The notes below the pieces were generated by a model that saw only the letters and a list, made by a program, of their open reading frames with translations, was not told the DNA's origin and made no database searches. A stretch of 64,000 bases of DNA from JAWBMQ01 sp038828875 (GTDB taxonomy: Archaea > Nanobdellota > Nanobdellia > Woesearchaeales > JAWBMQ01). Made by a program: the position numbers and the translations under genes. Positions 52,432 to 61,437 of this stretch are shown here, in pieces; within the stretch, counting starts at the first letter, position 1; each line of letters starts with the position of its first letter. The stretch is from assembly GCA_038828875.1 (NCBI GenBank), contig JAWBMQ010000005.1:39003-103002 (forward strand), written 5' to 3'.

Positions 52432-52884
52432 ATGCCAAGAAAACCAAAAAAGGTAAAAAAATTAAAGGGAAGTAGATATTATGCACATGGTTATAGCAAT
52501 AGAACAAGAGGAGCAGGTAATAGAGGAGGAAGAGGTAATGCTGGAAGTGGAAAAAGAGCAGATCATAAAAAACCAACATTCATTAACGAAGGTAGAATTT
52601 TTGGAAAACATGGTTTTAAATCAGTCTTACAAAGATTTCATAAAAAAGATCTTAATGTAATCTCAATTTCTAAATTAGAAGAATTTTTGGATTATTATTT
52701 GGAAAAAGGAATTTTCGAGAAAAAGAATGATGTTATTGTTGCTGATTTGAGCAAATTGGAAGTTGATAAATTGCTAGGTAATGGAGAAGTTAAACATAAA
52801 TGGAATATTAAGGTTTCAAAAGCAAGTGAAAGTGCAATTGAAAAAATATCTGCTGCAGGGGGCCAAGTTATTTTAGAAGAATAA
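52432..52884 (+). CDS. rpl15: Ribosomal protein uL15
   Basis: 150 residues. The glycine/arginine-rich N-terminus (RTRGAGNRGGRGNAGSGKRA) and 'NVISISKLEEFLDYYLEKG' are diagnostic. Last ribosomal gene of the operon, followed by a T-rich 70-bp spacer and secY. The start is ATG 52432 after AGGTGATG. Confidence 0.97.
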   Translation: MPRKPKKVKKLKGSRYYAHGYSNRTRGAGNRGGRGNAGSGKRADHKKPTFINEGRIFGKHGFKSVLQRFHKKDLNVISISKLEEFLDYYLEKGIFEKKNDVIVADLSKLEVDKLLGNGEVKHKWNIKVSKASESAIEKISAAGGQVILEE

Positions 52885-52945
52885 ATTTTTTAAATTTTTA
52901 TTTTGATTTTATTTATTTTATTATTTTCATTATTTTGCTAATAGG
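52885..52945 (+). terminator. T-rich spacer between uL15 and secY
   Basis: After the uL15 stop the plus strand is almost wholly T and A with long U-tracts (52887-52936), unlike the tight spacers elsewhere in the operon. It could attenuate or end the ribosomal transcript before secY. secY nevertheless keeps an AGGTGAG SD. Confidence 0.35.
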
Positions 52946-52954
52946 TGAGTGCTC

Positions 52955-54325
52955 ATGAGCATTTTAGATTATATGCCAGAAGTAAAAAAACCAACTCAAA
53001 AATTATCTTTGAAAACAAGATTGTTATGGACTTTAGCTGTTCTGATTGCATTTTATGTTCTTTCTAGCATTCCTTTGTTTGGATTAAGTGAAAATTTGCT
53101 CAATCAAGCAAAAGAATTATCTTTGTTGCTCGGAGCACAATTTGGTACTTTAACTACGTTAGGTATAGGTCCTATAGTTACTGCATCAATTATTGTTCAA
53201 CTTTTAGTAGGAGCTAAAATTTTGTCTATAGATCTTTCAAAACCAGAAGGTAAAAGAAAGTATGAATCTTTGCAAAGAATTTTAACCATAATTATGATTT
53301 TTGTAGAAGGTGCTGCTTATGTTTTCTTTGGAGCATTAAGACCTGATCCTAATTTACCTGCTTCAACTTACGTGTTATTTCAATGGTTAATTCTTTTACA
53401 ATTAGCATTAGGTTCATTTTTGATTATGTTAATGGATGATTTAAGTACTTCATGGGGAATTGGCTCAGGAATAAGTCTTTTCATTGTAGCAGGTGTAGCT
53501 CAGCAAGCTTTTGCAAGAATTTTTGGATTTGTAAGTTATCAAAGTGAAGCACCTATGGGCATAATTCCTTTGTTGATTTATTCTTTTGCAAATCAAGAAT
53601 ATGCTGCAGAAGCAATGTTAGGATTAATAAGTTTAGCAACTACTATTTTGATCTTTTTGATCGTTGTTTATGTTCAAGCAATGAGGGTTGAAATTCCTTT
53701 AAGTTTTGCTTCAGTTAGAGGTTATACTTTTAAATGGCCTATCAATTTCCTTTACACAAGCAACATTCCTGTGATTCTTGTTGCAGCAATGTTTGCTAAT
53801 TTGCAATTATTTGGTAGAATTTTTGCAAACGCAGGAATGCCTATTTTAGGTACATTTGATAGTCAAGGACAGCCTGTTTCTGGTTTCGTTAAATACATAA
53901 CTCCAACTCATTCTTTAATTACTCTAGCTTTTACTGGATCTTTAACAATGGATCATATTGTTAGAGCAATTGTTTATACAATATTGATGGTTATTTTTGC
54001 GGTTATTTTTGGTTATCTTTGGGTACAAGTAAGTGGAATGAGTGCAAAAGATGTTGCTAAGCAGATTTCACAATCTAATTTATCTAGACCTGGTTATAGA
54101 AACGATCCTAGAATGCTTGAAAGATTATTGGAAAGATATATTCCTTATTTAACAATATTAGGTGCAATTGCAGTAGGTCTTCTTGCTGCAATGTCTGATA
54201 TTCTTGGAGCTGTAGTTTCAGGTACAGGACTTTTACTTAGTGTTATGATTATTTACAAATTTGCTCAAGATATGGCTCGACAATACGCTGAAGAGCTTCC
54301 TGTTGTTGGAAAATTATTAAAGTAA
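52955..54325 (+). CDS. secY: Preprotein translocase subunit SecY
   Basis: 456 residues with ten membrane spans; the plug/TM2 region 'PLFGL', 'LGIGPIVTASIIVQLLVGAKI', 'GSGISLFIVAGVAQQAF' and the cytoplasmic loop 'VPLSFASVRGYTFKWPINFLYTSNIPVIL'-like segment are diagnostic. Forms the Sec channel in the cytoplasmic membrane. ATG 52955 behind AGGTGAG; the in-frame GTG at 52949 overlaps the SD region. Confidence 0.97.
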   Translation: MSILDYMPEVKKPTQKLSLKTRLLWTLAVLIAFYVLSSIPLFGLSENLLNQAKELSLLLGAQFGTLTTLGIGPIVTASIIVQLLVGAKILSIDLSKPEGKRKYESLQRILTIIMIFVEGAAYVFFGALRPDPNLPASTYVLFQWLILLQLALGSFLIMLMDDLSTSWGIGSGISLFIVAGVAQQAFARIFGFVSYQSEAPMGIIPLLIYSFANQEYAAEAMLGLISLATTILIFLIVVYVQAMRVEIPLSFASVRGYTFKWPINFLYTSNIPVILVAAMFANLQLFGRIFANAGMPILGTFDSQGQPVSGFVKYITPTHSLITLAFTGSLTMDHIVRAIVYTILMVIFAVIFGYLWVQVSGMSAKDVAKQISQSNLSRPGYRNDPRMLERLLERYIPYLTILGAIAVGLLAAMSDILGAVVSGTGLLLSVMIIYKFAQDMARQYAEELPVVGKLLK

Positions 54326-54335
54326 AGGTGTAATT

Positions 54336-55055
54336 ATGTTTGATTTTTTACTTTCTTGGCATCCTTTAATTGTAATTTTTTTGCTTTCTTTAATTTATGC
54401 TTTATTCACTGCTTTTGTGTATGCTTTGTTTCTTGATGTAGATGCTTTGAGAGAGATAAAGAAAGAGATGGATGAATTAAGAAAAAAGATGTCAAAAACT
54501 AAAGATCCTAAGAAGCAAGAAGAAATCGCTTCTAAAACTTTAGAACTTTCTTTAAGATATAATCAAAAAACAATGAAAAGTCTACTTTTTACTACAATTC
54601 CAGCAATTATAATTTTTTCAGTTATTCTTAATCACTATACTTATGAACCATTAAAACCAAATCTTCCTTTCAACGTTACTTTATTTCTTAAAGGAAATTA
54701 CAACGTGACTGTGCATGAAATGATCACTGAAAATGTAGATTTGCTAAATGTTTATAAAAATGATAAAATAATTACTTATGAACTTAGGCCTAGAAAAGAA
54801 GGTTATTACAATTTTCAATTTACCATAAACAATAAAACATACTTTAAAGATTTTTTGGTTACTAATCTTTATCGAGTTACAAACAATGAAAAAAAGATAA
54901 ATGATGAGTACATTGATAAGGTAGTTATTGAATATAAACCCTTGAATATTGTAAATTTTACAATTTTTGGTTTTAGACCAGGAAGATTAACCTTTTACAT
55001 TTTATTTTCAATAATTTTGAGTATAATCACAAGAAAATTATTTAACATACCATAA
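54336..55055 (+). CDS. DUF106/EMC3-type (YidC/Oxa1-like) membrane insertase
   Basis: 239 residues. Spans at about 8-32, 82-102 and 216-234; a charged cytoplasmic helical hairpin lies between the first two ('REIKKEMDELRKKMSKTKD') and an extracytoplasmic beta-rich part between the last two (about 105-212). The hairpin plus 'NQKTMKSLLFTTIPAIIIF' matches the archaeal DUF106 proteins, homologues of YidC/Oxa1/EMC3. It directly follows secY (10 bp, AAGGTG SD), the usual archaeal neighbourhood but without adk between them. The extracytoplasmic part is larger than usual. Confidence 0.88.
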   Translation: MFDFLLSWHPLIVIFLLSLIYALFTAFVYALFLDVDALREIKKEMDELRKKMSKTKDPKKQEEIASKTLELSLRYNQKTMKSLLFTTIPAIIIFSVILNHYTYEPLKPNLPFNVTLFLKGNYNVTVHEMITENVDLLNVYKNDKIITYELRPRKEGYYNFQFTINNKTYFKDFLVTNLYRVTNNEKKINDEYIDKVVIEYKPLNIVNFTIFGFRPGRLTFYILFSIILSIITRKLFNIP

Positions 55056-55087
55056 AAAATATTAATGACTTTTTCTTTGAATCTTTA

Positions 55088-55714
55088 ATGAAATTAAACC
55101 AATCAAACGGAGAAGGTTATATTAAGTTCCAAGTTTTTCTAAAAGAAAATATTCACGCTCTAGATGATTATTCTCTAGATGATTTAATTCTTTACAGGAA
55201 AAAATTGATGGATTTAAAGTTAATTGGAATGAAAGGAAATGTTGGCTATGGAAATATAAGCAAAAGGGTTGATGAAAAGAGATTTATTATTTCTGCTACT
55301 AAAACAGGAGACATTTATGAAGCTACTAAACAAGATTTTACTTTAGTTACTTTTGCAGATATTGATAATAATATCGTTTATTGTGAAGGACTTAAGAAAG
55401 CATCTTCAGAAACAATGACTCATGCAGCAATTTATTATGCTAATGATCATATTAAGTATGTTATCCATATTCACAGTATAGAATTATGGAAACATTATTA
55501 CAACATGTTACCTTTTACATCAGAAAAAGCACAATATGGAACTGTAGAAATCGCAAAAGAAATTTATCATGTTGTAAAAAATATTAAATCAAACAAAGGA
55601 ATAGTATTGTTAAAAGGACATGAAGAAGGATTAATTTCTTTTGCTGAGACAATAGAAGAAGCATTTAGTATCATCATTGATCTTATTAAGAAAAAAGGTG
55701 AAAAAAATGATTAA
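55088..55714 (+). CDS. Class II aldolase/adducin-family protein
   Basis: 208 residues. Zinc-site and fold signatures: 'GNVGYGNISKRV', 'SSETMTHAAIYY' (catalytic Glu region), VIHIHS (two His ligands) and LLKGHEEGLISF (third His). Family members are sugar-phosphate aldolases, epimerases or the methylthioribulose-phosphate dehydratase; the exact substrate cannot be read. It overlaps the HAD phosphatase start by 8 nt, so the pair may act in one small sugar-phosphate route. Confidence 0.85.
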   Translation: MKLNQSNGEGYIKFQVFLKENIHALDDYSLDDLILYRKKLMDLKLIGMKGNVGYGNISKRVDEKRFIISATKTGDIYEATKQDFTLVTFADIDNNIVYCEGLKKASSETMTHAAIYYANDHIKYVIHIHSIELWKHYYNMLPFTSEKAQYGTVEIAKEIYHVVKNIKSNKGIVLLKGHEEGLISFAETIEEAFSIIIDLIKKKGEKND

Positions 55715-56414
55715 AGCATTGTTATTTGATTTAGATAACACATTGTATGATTATGAAATTTGCCATAATTTTGCAATGAAAGCAGTATACAATGAGTTTA
55801 AGAAAATCTACAAATGTAATTATGAAGAATTTGAAAAAATTTATGATGAAGCTAAACAAAAGATACATTTAGAGTTAAGTGGTTCTGCATCAGAGCATAA
55901 CAGGATTATTTATTTTCAAAGGATATTTGAAAATCTTAATAAAGTAGTTTCAGTTGATGAAATTTTAACTCTTTATGATGTTTATTACAAAGCATTCTTT
56001 AAAAGAATGAAACCTTATCCTTATGTGACAAATGCACTTAAACTTTTGAAAAATAACTATAAATTAGCGATAGTTACAAATCTACTTTCTGAAATTCAAT
56101 TAAGAAAATTGAAAGTTTTGAAACTTTCTAAATATTTTGATGTGTTTGTTTCATCAGAGGAAGCAGGTAGAGAAAAACCTCATCCTGATATTTATCTGCT
56201 TGCTTTGCATAAATTAGAAGTTTTAGCTAAAGAAGCAGTAATGATTGGAGATTCTACGAATGATATAGAAGGTGCTAAGCATTTACAAATTGTTGCTTTA
56301 AAATTTGTTCCAGAAAATAAAAAATTAAATGAAGATATTAAAAATGAAATGGTTTTTCATTCATTTAAAGAGTTGCCTAAAATTATTGAATCTCTAAATA
56401 AATCTACCTATTAA
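55707..56414 (+). CDS. HAD-superfamily phosphatase
   Basis: 235 residues. HAD motifs: I LLFDLDNTLYDYE (nucleophile D and D+2), II 'AIVTNLLSE' with Thr, III 'GREKPHPDIY' with Lys, IV MIGDSTNDIEGA. A helical cap is inserted after motif I, the pyrimidine-nucleotidase/phosphoglycolate-phosphatase type. AAGGTGA lies 6 nt before ATG 55707 inside the preceding aldolase gene. It ends convergent with, and overlaps by 21 nt, the radical SAM gene. Confidence 0.9.
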   Translation: MIKALLFDLDNTLYDYEICHNFAMKAVYNEFKKIYKCNYEEFEKIYDEAKQKIHLELSGSASEHNRIIYFQRIFENLNKVVSVDEILTLYDVYYKAFFKRMKPYPYVTNALKLLKNNYKLAIVTNLLSEIQLRKLKVLKLSKYFDVFVSSEEAGREKPHPDIYLLALHKLEVLAKEAVMIGDSTNDIEGAKHLQIVALKFVPENKKLNEDIKNEMVFHSFKELPKIIESLNKSTY

Positions 56415-57356
56415 TTCATATCCGCATTCACATTTTATTTTCTTTTTGAAATGAATTCGGTCAATGAGAATACTGTTGCACTTTGGACAATGTGTGTTTA
56501 TTTTATCAGTGAATATATTTCCTAGATACACAAAATCAAGGTATTTTTTAGCTAAATTGTACATCTTTTCTAATGTTTCTTTTTTAGTAGGTTGTAAATT
56601 AATGAATTCTCTCATAGGAAAAAATCTAGTGATGTGAAGTGCAATTTTATCATTGAATTGATTTAACCATTTGAACATTTCTTCAGCAGAATCTAAATTA
56701 TCATTGTAACCATCTATTACTAAGAAAGTAATTTCAACCCAAACATTATTCTTCGTTAAAGTTTCAATATTTTTCATTACATAATCAACATTTCCATTGC
56801 ATATTTTTTTGTAAAACTCAGAGTTTCCTTTTAAATCTATATTTGCAGCATCTAAAAACGGTAATAATTCTTCAAGTGGTTCTTTTTCAATAAATCCGTT
56901 ACTAACAATTACATTTTTTATCCCTTCTTTTTTTGCCAGTTTTGCTGTTTCAAGCATAAACTCATAAAATACCGTTGGTTCATTATATGTATAAGCAATA
57001 CTAGGAATTCCATAAACTTTTGCAATTTCAACAATATCTCTTTCACTATAATCTAATTTTTCTGTTAAATTTCTACTAATTTCAAAATTTTGACAAAATT
57101 TACAATCAAAATTACAGCCATTAGCTCCTATTGAAAGAATTTTAGAAAAAGGCAAAAAATGATACAACGGTTTTTTTTCAATTGGATCAACTGCAATAGT
57201 GCTTATTTTATCGTTAAAAGTGTATAATTTTCCATCTATGTTTTTTCTTACTAAACAAAATCCTGTAGAGTTTGGTTTAATTATACAGTGTTTTGGACAT
57301 AGATTACACTTTACTAAATTGTTTTCTAATTTTTCATAATGTTTAGCTTCTATCAT
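56394..57356 (-). CDS. amrS: AmmeMemoRadiSam-type radical SAM enzyme
   Basis: 320 residues. An N-terminal cysteine pair group CNLCPKHC precedes the radical SAM cluster motif CNFDCKFC; 'SIAYTYNEPTVFYEF' and 'NIDLKGNSEFYKK' follow, as in the pyruvate-formate-lyase-activase-like enzyme of the AmmeMemoRadiSam group. The last 35 residues hold a zinc ribbon (CPKC, CECG). The usual partners (Memo, AMMECR1) are not seen in this window. The start overlaps the polB stop by 4 nt (ATGA type), so it is probably co-transcribed with polB. Confidence 0.9.
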   Translation of the reverse strand: MIEAKHYEKLENNLVKCNLCPKHCIIKPNSTGFCLVRKNIDGKLYTFNDKISTIAVDPIEKKPLYHFLPFSKILSIGANGCNFDCKFCQNFEISRNLTEKLDYSERDIVEIAKVYGIPSIAYTYNEPTVFYEFMLETAKLAKKEGIKNVIVSNGFIEKEPLEELLPFLDAANIDLKGNSEFYKKICNGNVDYVMKNIETLTKNNVWVEITFLVIDGYNDNLDSAEEMFKWLNQFNDKIALHITRFFPMREFINLQPTKKETLEKMYNLAKKYLDFVYLGNIFTDKINTHCPKCNSILIDRIHFKKKIKCECGYELIGRFI

Positions 57357-59710
57357 TTTTTGAAATCAAAGATGCTCTTTTGTTTTCCTTTAAAAATTGA
57401 ATCAAAATCTTTGTTAAAAAAAATCAAAATTTGATTTGCAATAGGTTTAAGTTGTTTTTCTATGTAATGTGAATAATCTATTGTGGAATTGTTTAACTTT
57501 TCTACAGGCAAGGGTCCATTTAACGTCATAACGTACTTTACTATAGGAGTTTCAATATTTTCAAGCATTCTTGCTGCTTTAACATGTGGTGGAGTTGTTT
57601 TGGTGTATTCATCTAAATCTTTTCTTAAACTTTTTCTATAGATTAATTTATCATCATATTTTCCATTTTTCAAGTCCTCTACTACTTGCTTAATGTATTC
57701 TTCTAAATTTTCGTTATTAAACAATTTCTTTAGCAAGTTCAACTGAAATTCTTTAGCTAAATCAGTCCAATCGCTTCTAACTCCTTCTAAACCTGTAAGT
57801 TCGATTTCTTGTTCATTATTTTTGTTTATTATTACTCCCGCATACCTTTTTTTAGCGCTTCCTCCTGTTCTAGATTCAGGTAAAAGAAGTTTGACATAGG
57901 TTTTTTCATATTCTATTGTTAATTTGCTTTCTACTTTGTAGTTTTCTTGACACCATTCTTTAAAGAACTCATTGATTTCTTTTTCCTCTTTTTTTCCAAT
58001 TTCAACAGCATCGTTGTAGTTTTTTGCATTTGTTTTTACGAATATCGAATCAGTATCCCCATAGATTACTTCATAATTTTTGTTGTTTTGATATTCTGCT
58101 GCTGTTTTAATAATTAATCTTCCAAAAGAAGTTATAGCATCTGCAATTTTTGGATTAAAAAACCTACAACTAGGATTTGCAAGAACGCCGTAGAAAGAAT
58201 TCATGATAATCTTTATTGCTTGACTTTCTAATTTTTTTCCATTAGCTATTGCTAATTCTCTGTTTTTGAAAAGTTCATCAATGATTTCAGGCAAAATTCC
58301 TTTATTTCTTCCGAATTTAGCTCCATTTGGTGCAATTATGTCTCCTTTTTCAAACTCTAAAGGATCTATGTTAAAGGTTCTGATTATGCTTGGATATAGG
58401 CTTTTAAAATCATAAACGTTTACATATTCATAAATTCCAGGAATTGGATCTCTTACAAAACCACCACTTATAGGATTTTCTTTTACATTATATTTTGAAC
58501 TGTTAAGAACGATTTTTCTTTCTTTTGCTTTTCTTAAATAAAGAGAATCAAGAGCTACAACTGATGAAAATACTTTTTTCAAAGGCAAGCCTGTATTTTT
58601 TACTCTTTCGATTTGTAATTCAATTAAGTCATACTTTTCAAAAATCTTCAATACTAACTCACAATCTTGAATGTTGTAATTTATTAATGTTATGGGATCT
58701 TGATAATATGAACTTTCTATATTCTTCATCTTATCTTTATTTCCTAAATAAACTTTACTATCGTTTAACAATTCCTTAGCTACGTAATCCAAACTATATT
58801 CTTCTAATTTGATAAAAGAACTTTCTAAGATGGAAATACCATCTAAAATCACAGTTCCAAAAACATTTGCTTCAGAAGTTTTCATATAATCTTCGTAAAC
58901 TTTGATATCCAACTCTCTTTTTTCATTTCCAATTTCCATTCCTAGCATTAGTTTTATCTTATATTTTTCTGCCTTTTTCTTTAAGAAATTTATATCAAAA
59001 TCAATCAAATTCCAACCTGAAAGAATATCAGGATTTCGATAATTTATCACATCTAAAAGTTTTAAAATTAATTCTTTTTCGTCATTAACAACAATTAAAT
59101 TTATGTTTTTATTTTCAAATTCTTTATTTATTTCTTTTTCTGAAATCATTTCATTTTTTACTAATATTGTATCTGTTGTTTTTTCTAAAATAATTCTACT
59201 TTTATTCGTGTATGCGTATTTTTTAGTTATCAACGATGCTAAAATTATGTTATCTTTTACAGTTTCTATATCTAACACAGAAACAACCAAAGGAAAATAA
59301 TCTTCAAAGTTTAAGCTGTACGCTTTATTATCGTACTGCACAAAATGTTTTATATTTTTATCAATTAAATAACGATATATCAATCTAATATCCGATTCAA
59401 GAGTTTCAATATTATTTTTTTCAAGAATGTCTCTCAATTTTTTTAATTCTTTAGGATTGTAAAAAATTATCTTTTTCACTGGAAAATTATCATAACTCAT
59501 AAACTCAGAATTTTCAACAGTTATCTTTGTTGAAATTTTATTTGCAAATTCTTCAACTAAAGCTAAATCTTTTTCCCTAACAAAGAAATATGGTAAAAAC
59601 TCTTCTTTGATAACTTCTTTTTCTCCATTTTCATTTCTTATTGCTAAATAAATTACGCTTTTTTCATTTTCAATGTTGTAATCTATATCTATTAATTGTC
59701 CCTTTTTCAT
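57353..59710 (-). CDS. polB: Family B DNA polymerase
   Basis: Replicative or repair polymerase of 785 residues with proofreading exonuclease: Exo I VLDIETV, Exo II 'GWNLIDFDINFL', Exo III 'YNIQDCELV'. Polymerase motifs: A VYDFKSLYPSI, B 'KIIMNSFYGVLANP', C YGDTDSIFV. There is no intein at the usual insertion sites. The C-terminal Q-K-S-I-F-D-F resembles a PIP box for PCNA binding. A single start ATG 59710. The upstream spacer holds promoters for this gene and for the divergent lipid kinase. Confidence 0.97.
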   Translation of the reverse strand: MKKGQLIDIDYNIENEKSVIYLAIRNENGEKEVIKEEFLPYFFVREKDLALVEEFANKISTKITVENSEFMSYDNFPVKKIIFYNPKELKKLRDILEKNNIETLESDIRLIYRYLIDKNIKHFVQYDNKAYSLNFEDYFPLVVSVLDIETVKDNIILASLITKKYAYTNKSRIILEKTTDTILVKNEMISEKEINKEFENKNINLIVVNDEKELILKLLDVINYRNPDILSGWNLIDFDINFLKKKAEKYKIKLMLGMEIGNEKRELDIKVYEDYMKTSEANVFGTVILDGISILESSFIKLEEYSLDYVAKELLNDSKVYLGNKDKMKNIESSYYQDPITLINYNIQDCELVLKIFEKYDLIELQIERVKNTGLPLKKVFSSVVALDSLYLRKAKERKIVLNSSKYNVKENPISGGFVRDPIPGIYEYVNVYDFKSLYPSIIRTFNIDPLEFEKGDIIAPNGAKFGRNKGILPEIIDELFKNRELAIANGKKLESQAIKIIMNSFYGVLANPSCRFFNPKIADAITSFGRLIIKTAAEYQNNKNYEVIYGDTDSIFVKTNAKNYNDAVEIGKKEEKEINEFFKEWCQENYKVESKLTIEYEKTYVKLLLPESRTGGSAKKRYAGVIINKNNEQEIELTGLEGVRSDWTDLAKEFQLNLLKKLFNNENLEEYIKQVVEDLKNGKYDDKLIYRKSLRKDLDEYTKTTPPHVKAARMLENIETPIVKYVMTLNGPLPVEKLNNSTIDYSHYIEKQLKPIANQILIFFNKDFDSIFKGKQKSIFDFKK

Positions 59711-59821
59711 TCTATTTAGGAATTATCTTTTCAATAATAAAGTTTTTTAAATTTATATTTTTTATATTTTTCAAAATTTTGTGAAAAATTTTATAAATGA
59801 ACTTTTCTTCTAGTTTTTAAT

Positions 59822-60961
59822 ATGAGTGGTTTGAAAGAGTTTAGCAACAATTTAAAATTAAGTATAAAACAAAAGATAGCAAAAATAAAGGAAAAACTTT
59901 CTAGACAAATAAAAAAATGGTATCAAAAGTACGCAAAGGAAGTTGATTTTTTAATCATTTATAATCCAAAATCTGGAACATTGTTGAGTAAAGATAAAGC
60001 AAGAGAAATATTTAAGTTTTTGATAAAGAAAAAGTTTAGATGTTTAGTAGTTCAAACACACCCGAAAAAAGATTATATTCCAAAACGAATTAAGCCTCAT
60101 TTTATTCTTGTTGTAGGAGGTGACGGAACTTTACATAAAGTAGTTAATGAAATGATAAAGAAACAGATTGATGCATATTTAATTCCTTTTTCTTTTGGTA
60201 CAGGTAATGATTTTGCAACTACTCAAGGGATGAGTTCCTTCAATTTCAAAAAATTTGTTGAAGCTTATGAAAATGCTATAAAATCTAAAAAGTTTGAGCA
60301 GATTCCTTTTAAATATTCAGATGTAGGAAAAATTGAATATTGGATTAATGATAAATTGAATGTTCTATATTTCATAAATTCTGCAGGAATAAATTCTTTT
60401 GATGCAGAAGTTTTAAAGAATCTTTATAATATGTACAAAAGAAAAGCATATTCTCATAGCGAATATGTTTTACCATTGATTCAAAGTATTTTTACTTTTA
60501 AAATTAAGGAGTATGTTGTTAAATATAAAAAATTGAAACATGGAAAAAAATTTAAGAGTAAAACAACCGGATTTTTAGTATATAATAATTCAAATCATGC
60601 AGGAGGAACTTTAAATTTACCAGAAGCAAAAATTGATGATGGTTTTTTGAACATAATATTCTTTAAACCAATTCCTAAATGGAATTTTATTAAGAATGGA
60701 TGGCTTATATTTAAGCAATACATTATAGAAAGATGGAATAGAGAATTGTTTTCTGAAAATGGGAATTTTCAAGAATATTTTAGAAATCCAATTTCTCCAA
60801 GAGGCGATGTAGTAAGAGATGTTTTTACTGAATTAGAGGTAAGTCCTGTTTATATATTTCAATGTGATGGTGAATTGTATAATGTACAAGCAGATAGAAT
60901 GAGAATTTCAGTAATACCAAAAACTATTAAAATACCAATATTTTATAAATCTGAAGAATAA
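59822..60961 (+). CDS. Diacylglycerol/sphingoid-type lipid kinase
   Basis: 379 residues. The DAGK catalytic domain begins after a 40-residue basic coiled-coil head: 'LIIYNPKSGT' nucleotide loop, VVGGDGTLHKVVNE (signature GGDGT) and 'PFSFGTGNDFA'. The C-terminal beta domain shows 'NNSNHAGGTLNLPEAKIDDG'. Family members phosphorylate diacylglycerol or similar alcohols at the membrane; in Archaea an archaeol-type or isoprenoid alcohol is plausible. TATA-like ATTTTATAAATG lies about 28 bp upstream of ATG 59822. Confidence 0.88.
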   Translation: MSGLKEFSNNLKLSIKQKIAKIKEKLSRQIKKWYQKYAKEVDFLIIYNPKSGTLLSKDKAREIFKFLIKKKFRCLVVQTHPKKDYIPKRIKPHFILVVGGDGTLHKVVNEMIKKQIDAYLIPFSFGTGNDFATTQGMSSFNFKKFVEAYENAIKSKKFEQIPFKYSDVGKIEYWINDKLNVLYFINSAGINSFDAEVLKNLYNMYKRKAYSHSEYVLPLIQSIFTFKIKEYVVKYKKLKHGKKFKSKTTGFLVYNNSNHAGGTLNLPEAKIDDGFLNIIFFKPIPKWNFIKNGWLIFKQYIIERWNRELFSENGNFQEYFRNPISPRGDVVRDVFTELEVSPVYIFQCDGELYNVQADRMRISVIPKTIKIPIFYKSEE

Positions 60962-60975
60962 TTAATTATTTTAAA

Positions 60976-61437
60976 ATGTTAATAAGAGATAAACCTCTTA
61001 AGGAAATTATTTTAAGACGCTATGAAAAACCAAGTTTAGATTTGAATGAAAGGGAATTAGTTAAGAAATTTTGTTTGAGTTTAGGACTTCTTCAACCAGG
61101 AGATAGAAGAGATGTTATAGTAGATATTCTCTATGTTCTAATGTTTTCTAAAGAACCATTATCTATTTCAGAAATAAAAGAAAAAGCAAAATCTTTTAGA
61201 GAATTAAATGGTTTAACAGCAAATGGATTAGCTGATTCTAATATAAGAAGACAATTAAGAAGATTAAAAGAAATTTATTTAGTTGAAAAAATTGGAAATG
61301 CATACTATATTTCAGAAAATCTTTCTTTTGAAGAAATATTAAATACAAAAATAAAGAACTTTTTAGTAGATCACATTTTTCAAAGAATTCAAGAATATGC
61401 TAAAGCTATGGATATTTTGAAAAATAAAAATGTATGA
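60976..61437 (+). CDS. Winged-helix DNA-binding-type protein
   Basis: 153 residues, soluble. The centre is a winged helix-turn-helix ('FSKEPLSISEIKEKAK', 'ADSNIRRQLRRLKEIYLVEKIGNAYYI', about 55-110), flanked by an N-terminal helical part with 'LGLLQPGDRRDVIVDIL' and a C-terminal helical dimer-like end. It resembles conserved archaeal wHTH proteins of unknown regulon. The stop overlaps the start of the methyltransferase-kinase gene by 8 nt. Confidence 0.75.
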   Translation: MLIRDKPLKEIILRRYEKPSLDLNERELVKKFCLSLGLLQPGDRRDVIVDILYVLMFSKEPLSISEIKEKAKSFRELNGLTANGLADSNIRRQLRRLKEIYLVEKIGNAYYISENLSFEEILNTKIKNFLVDHIFQRIQEYAKAMDILKNKNV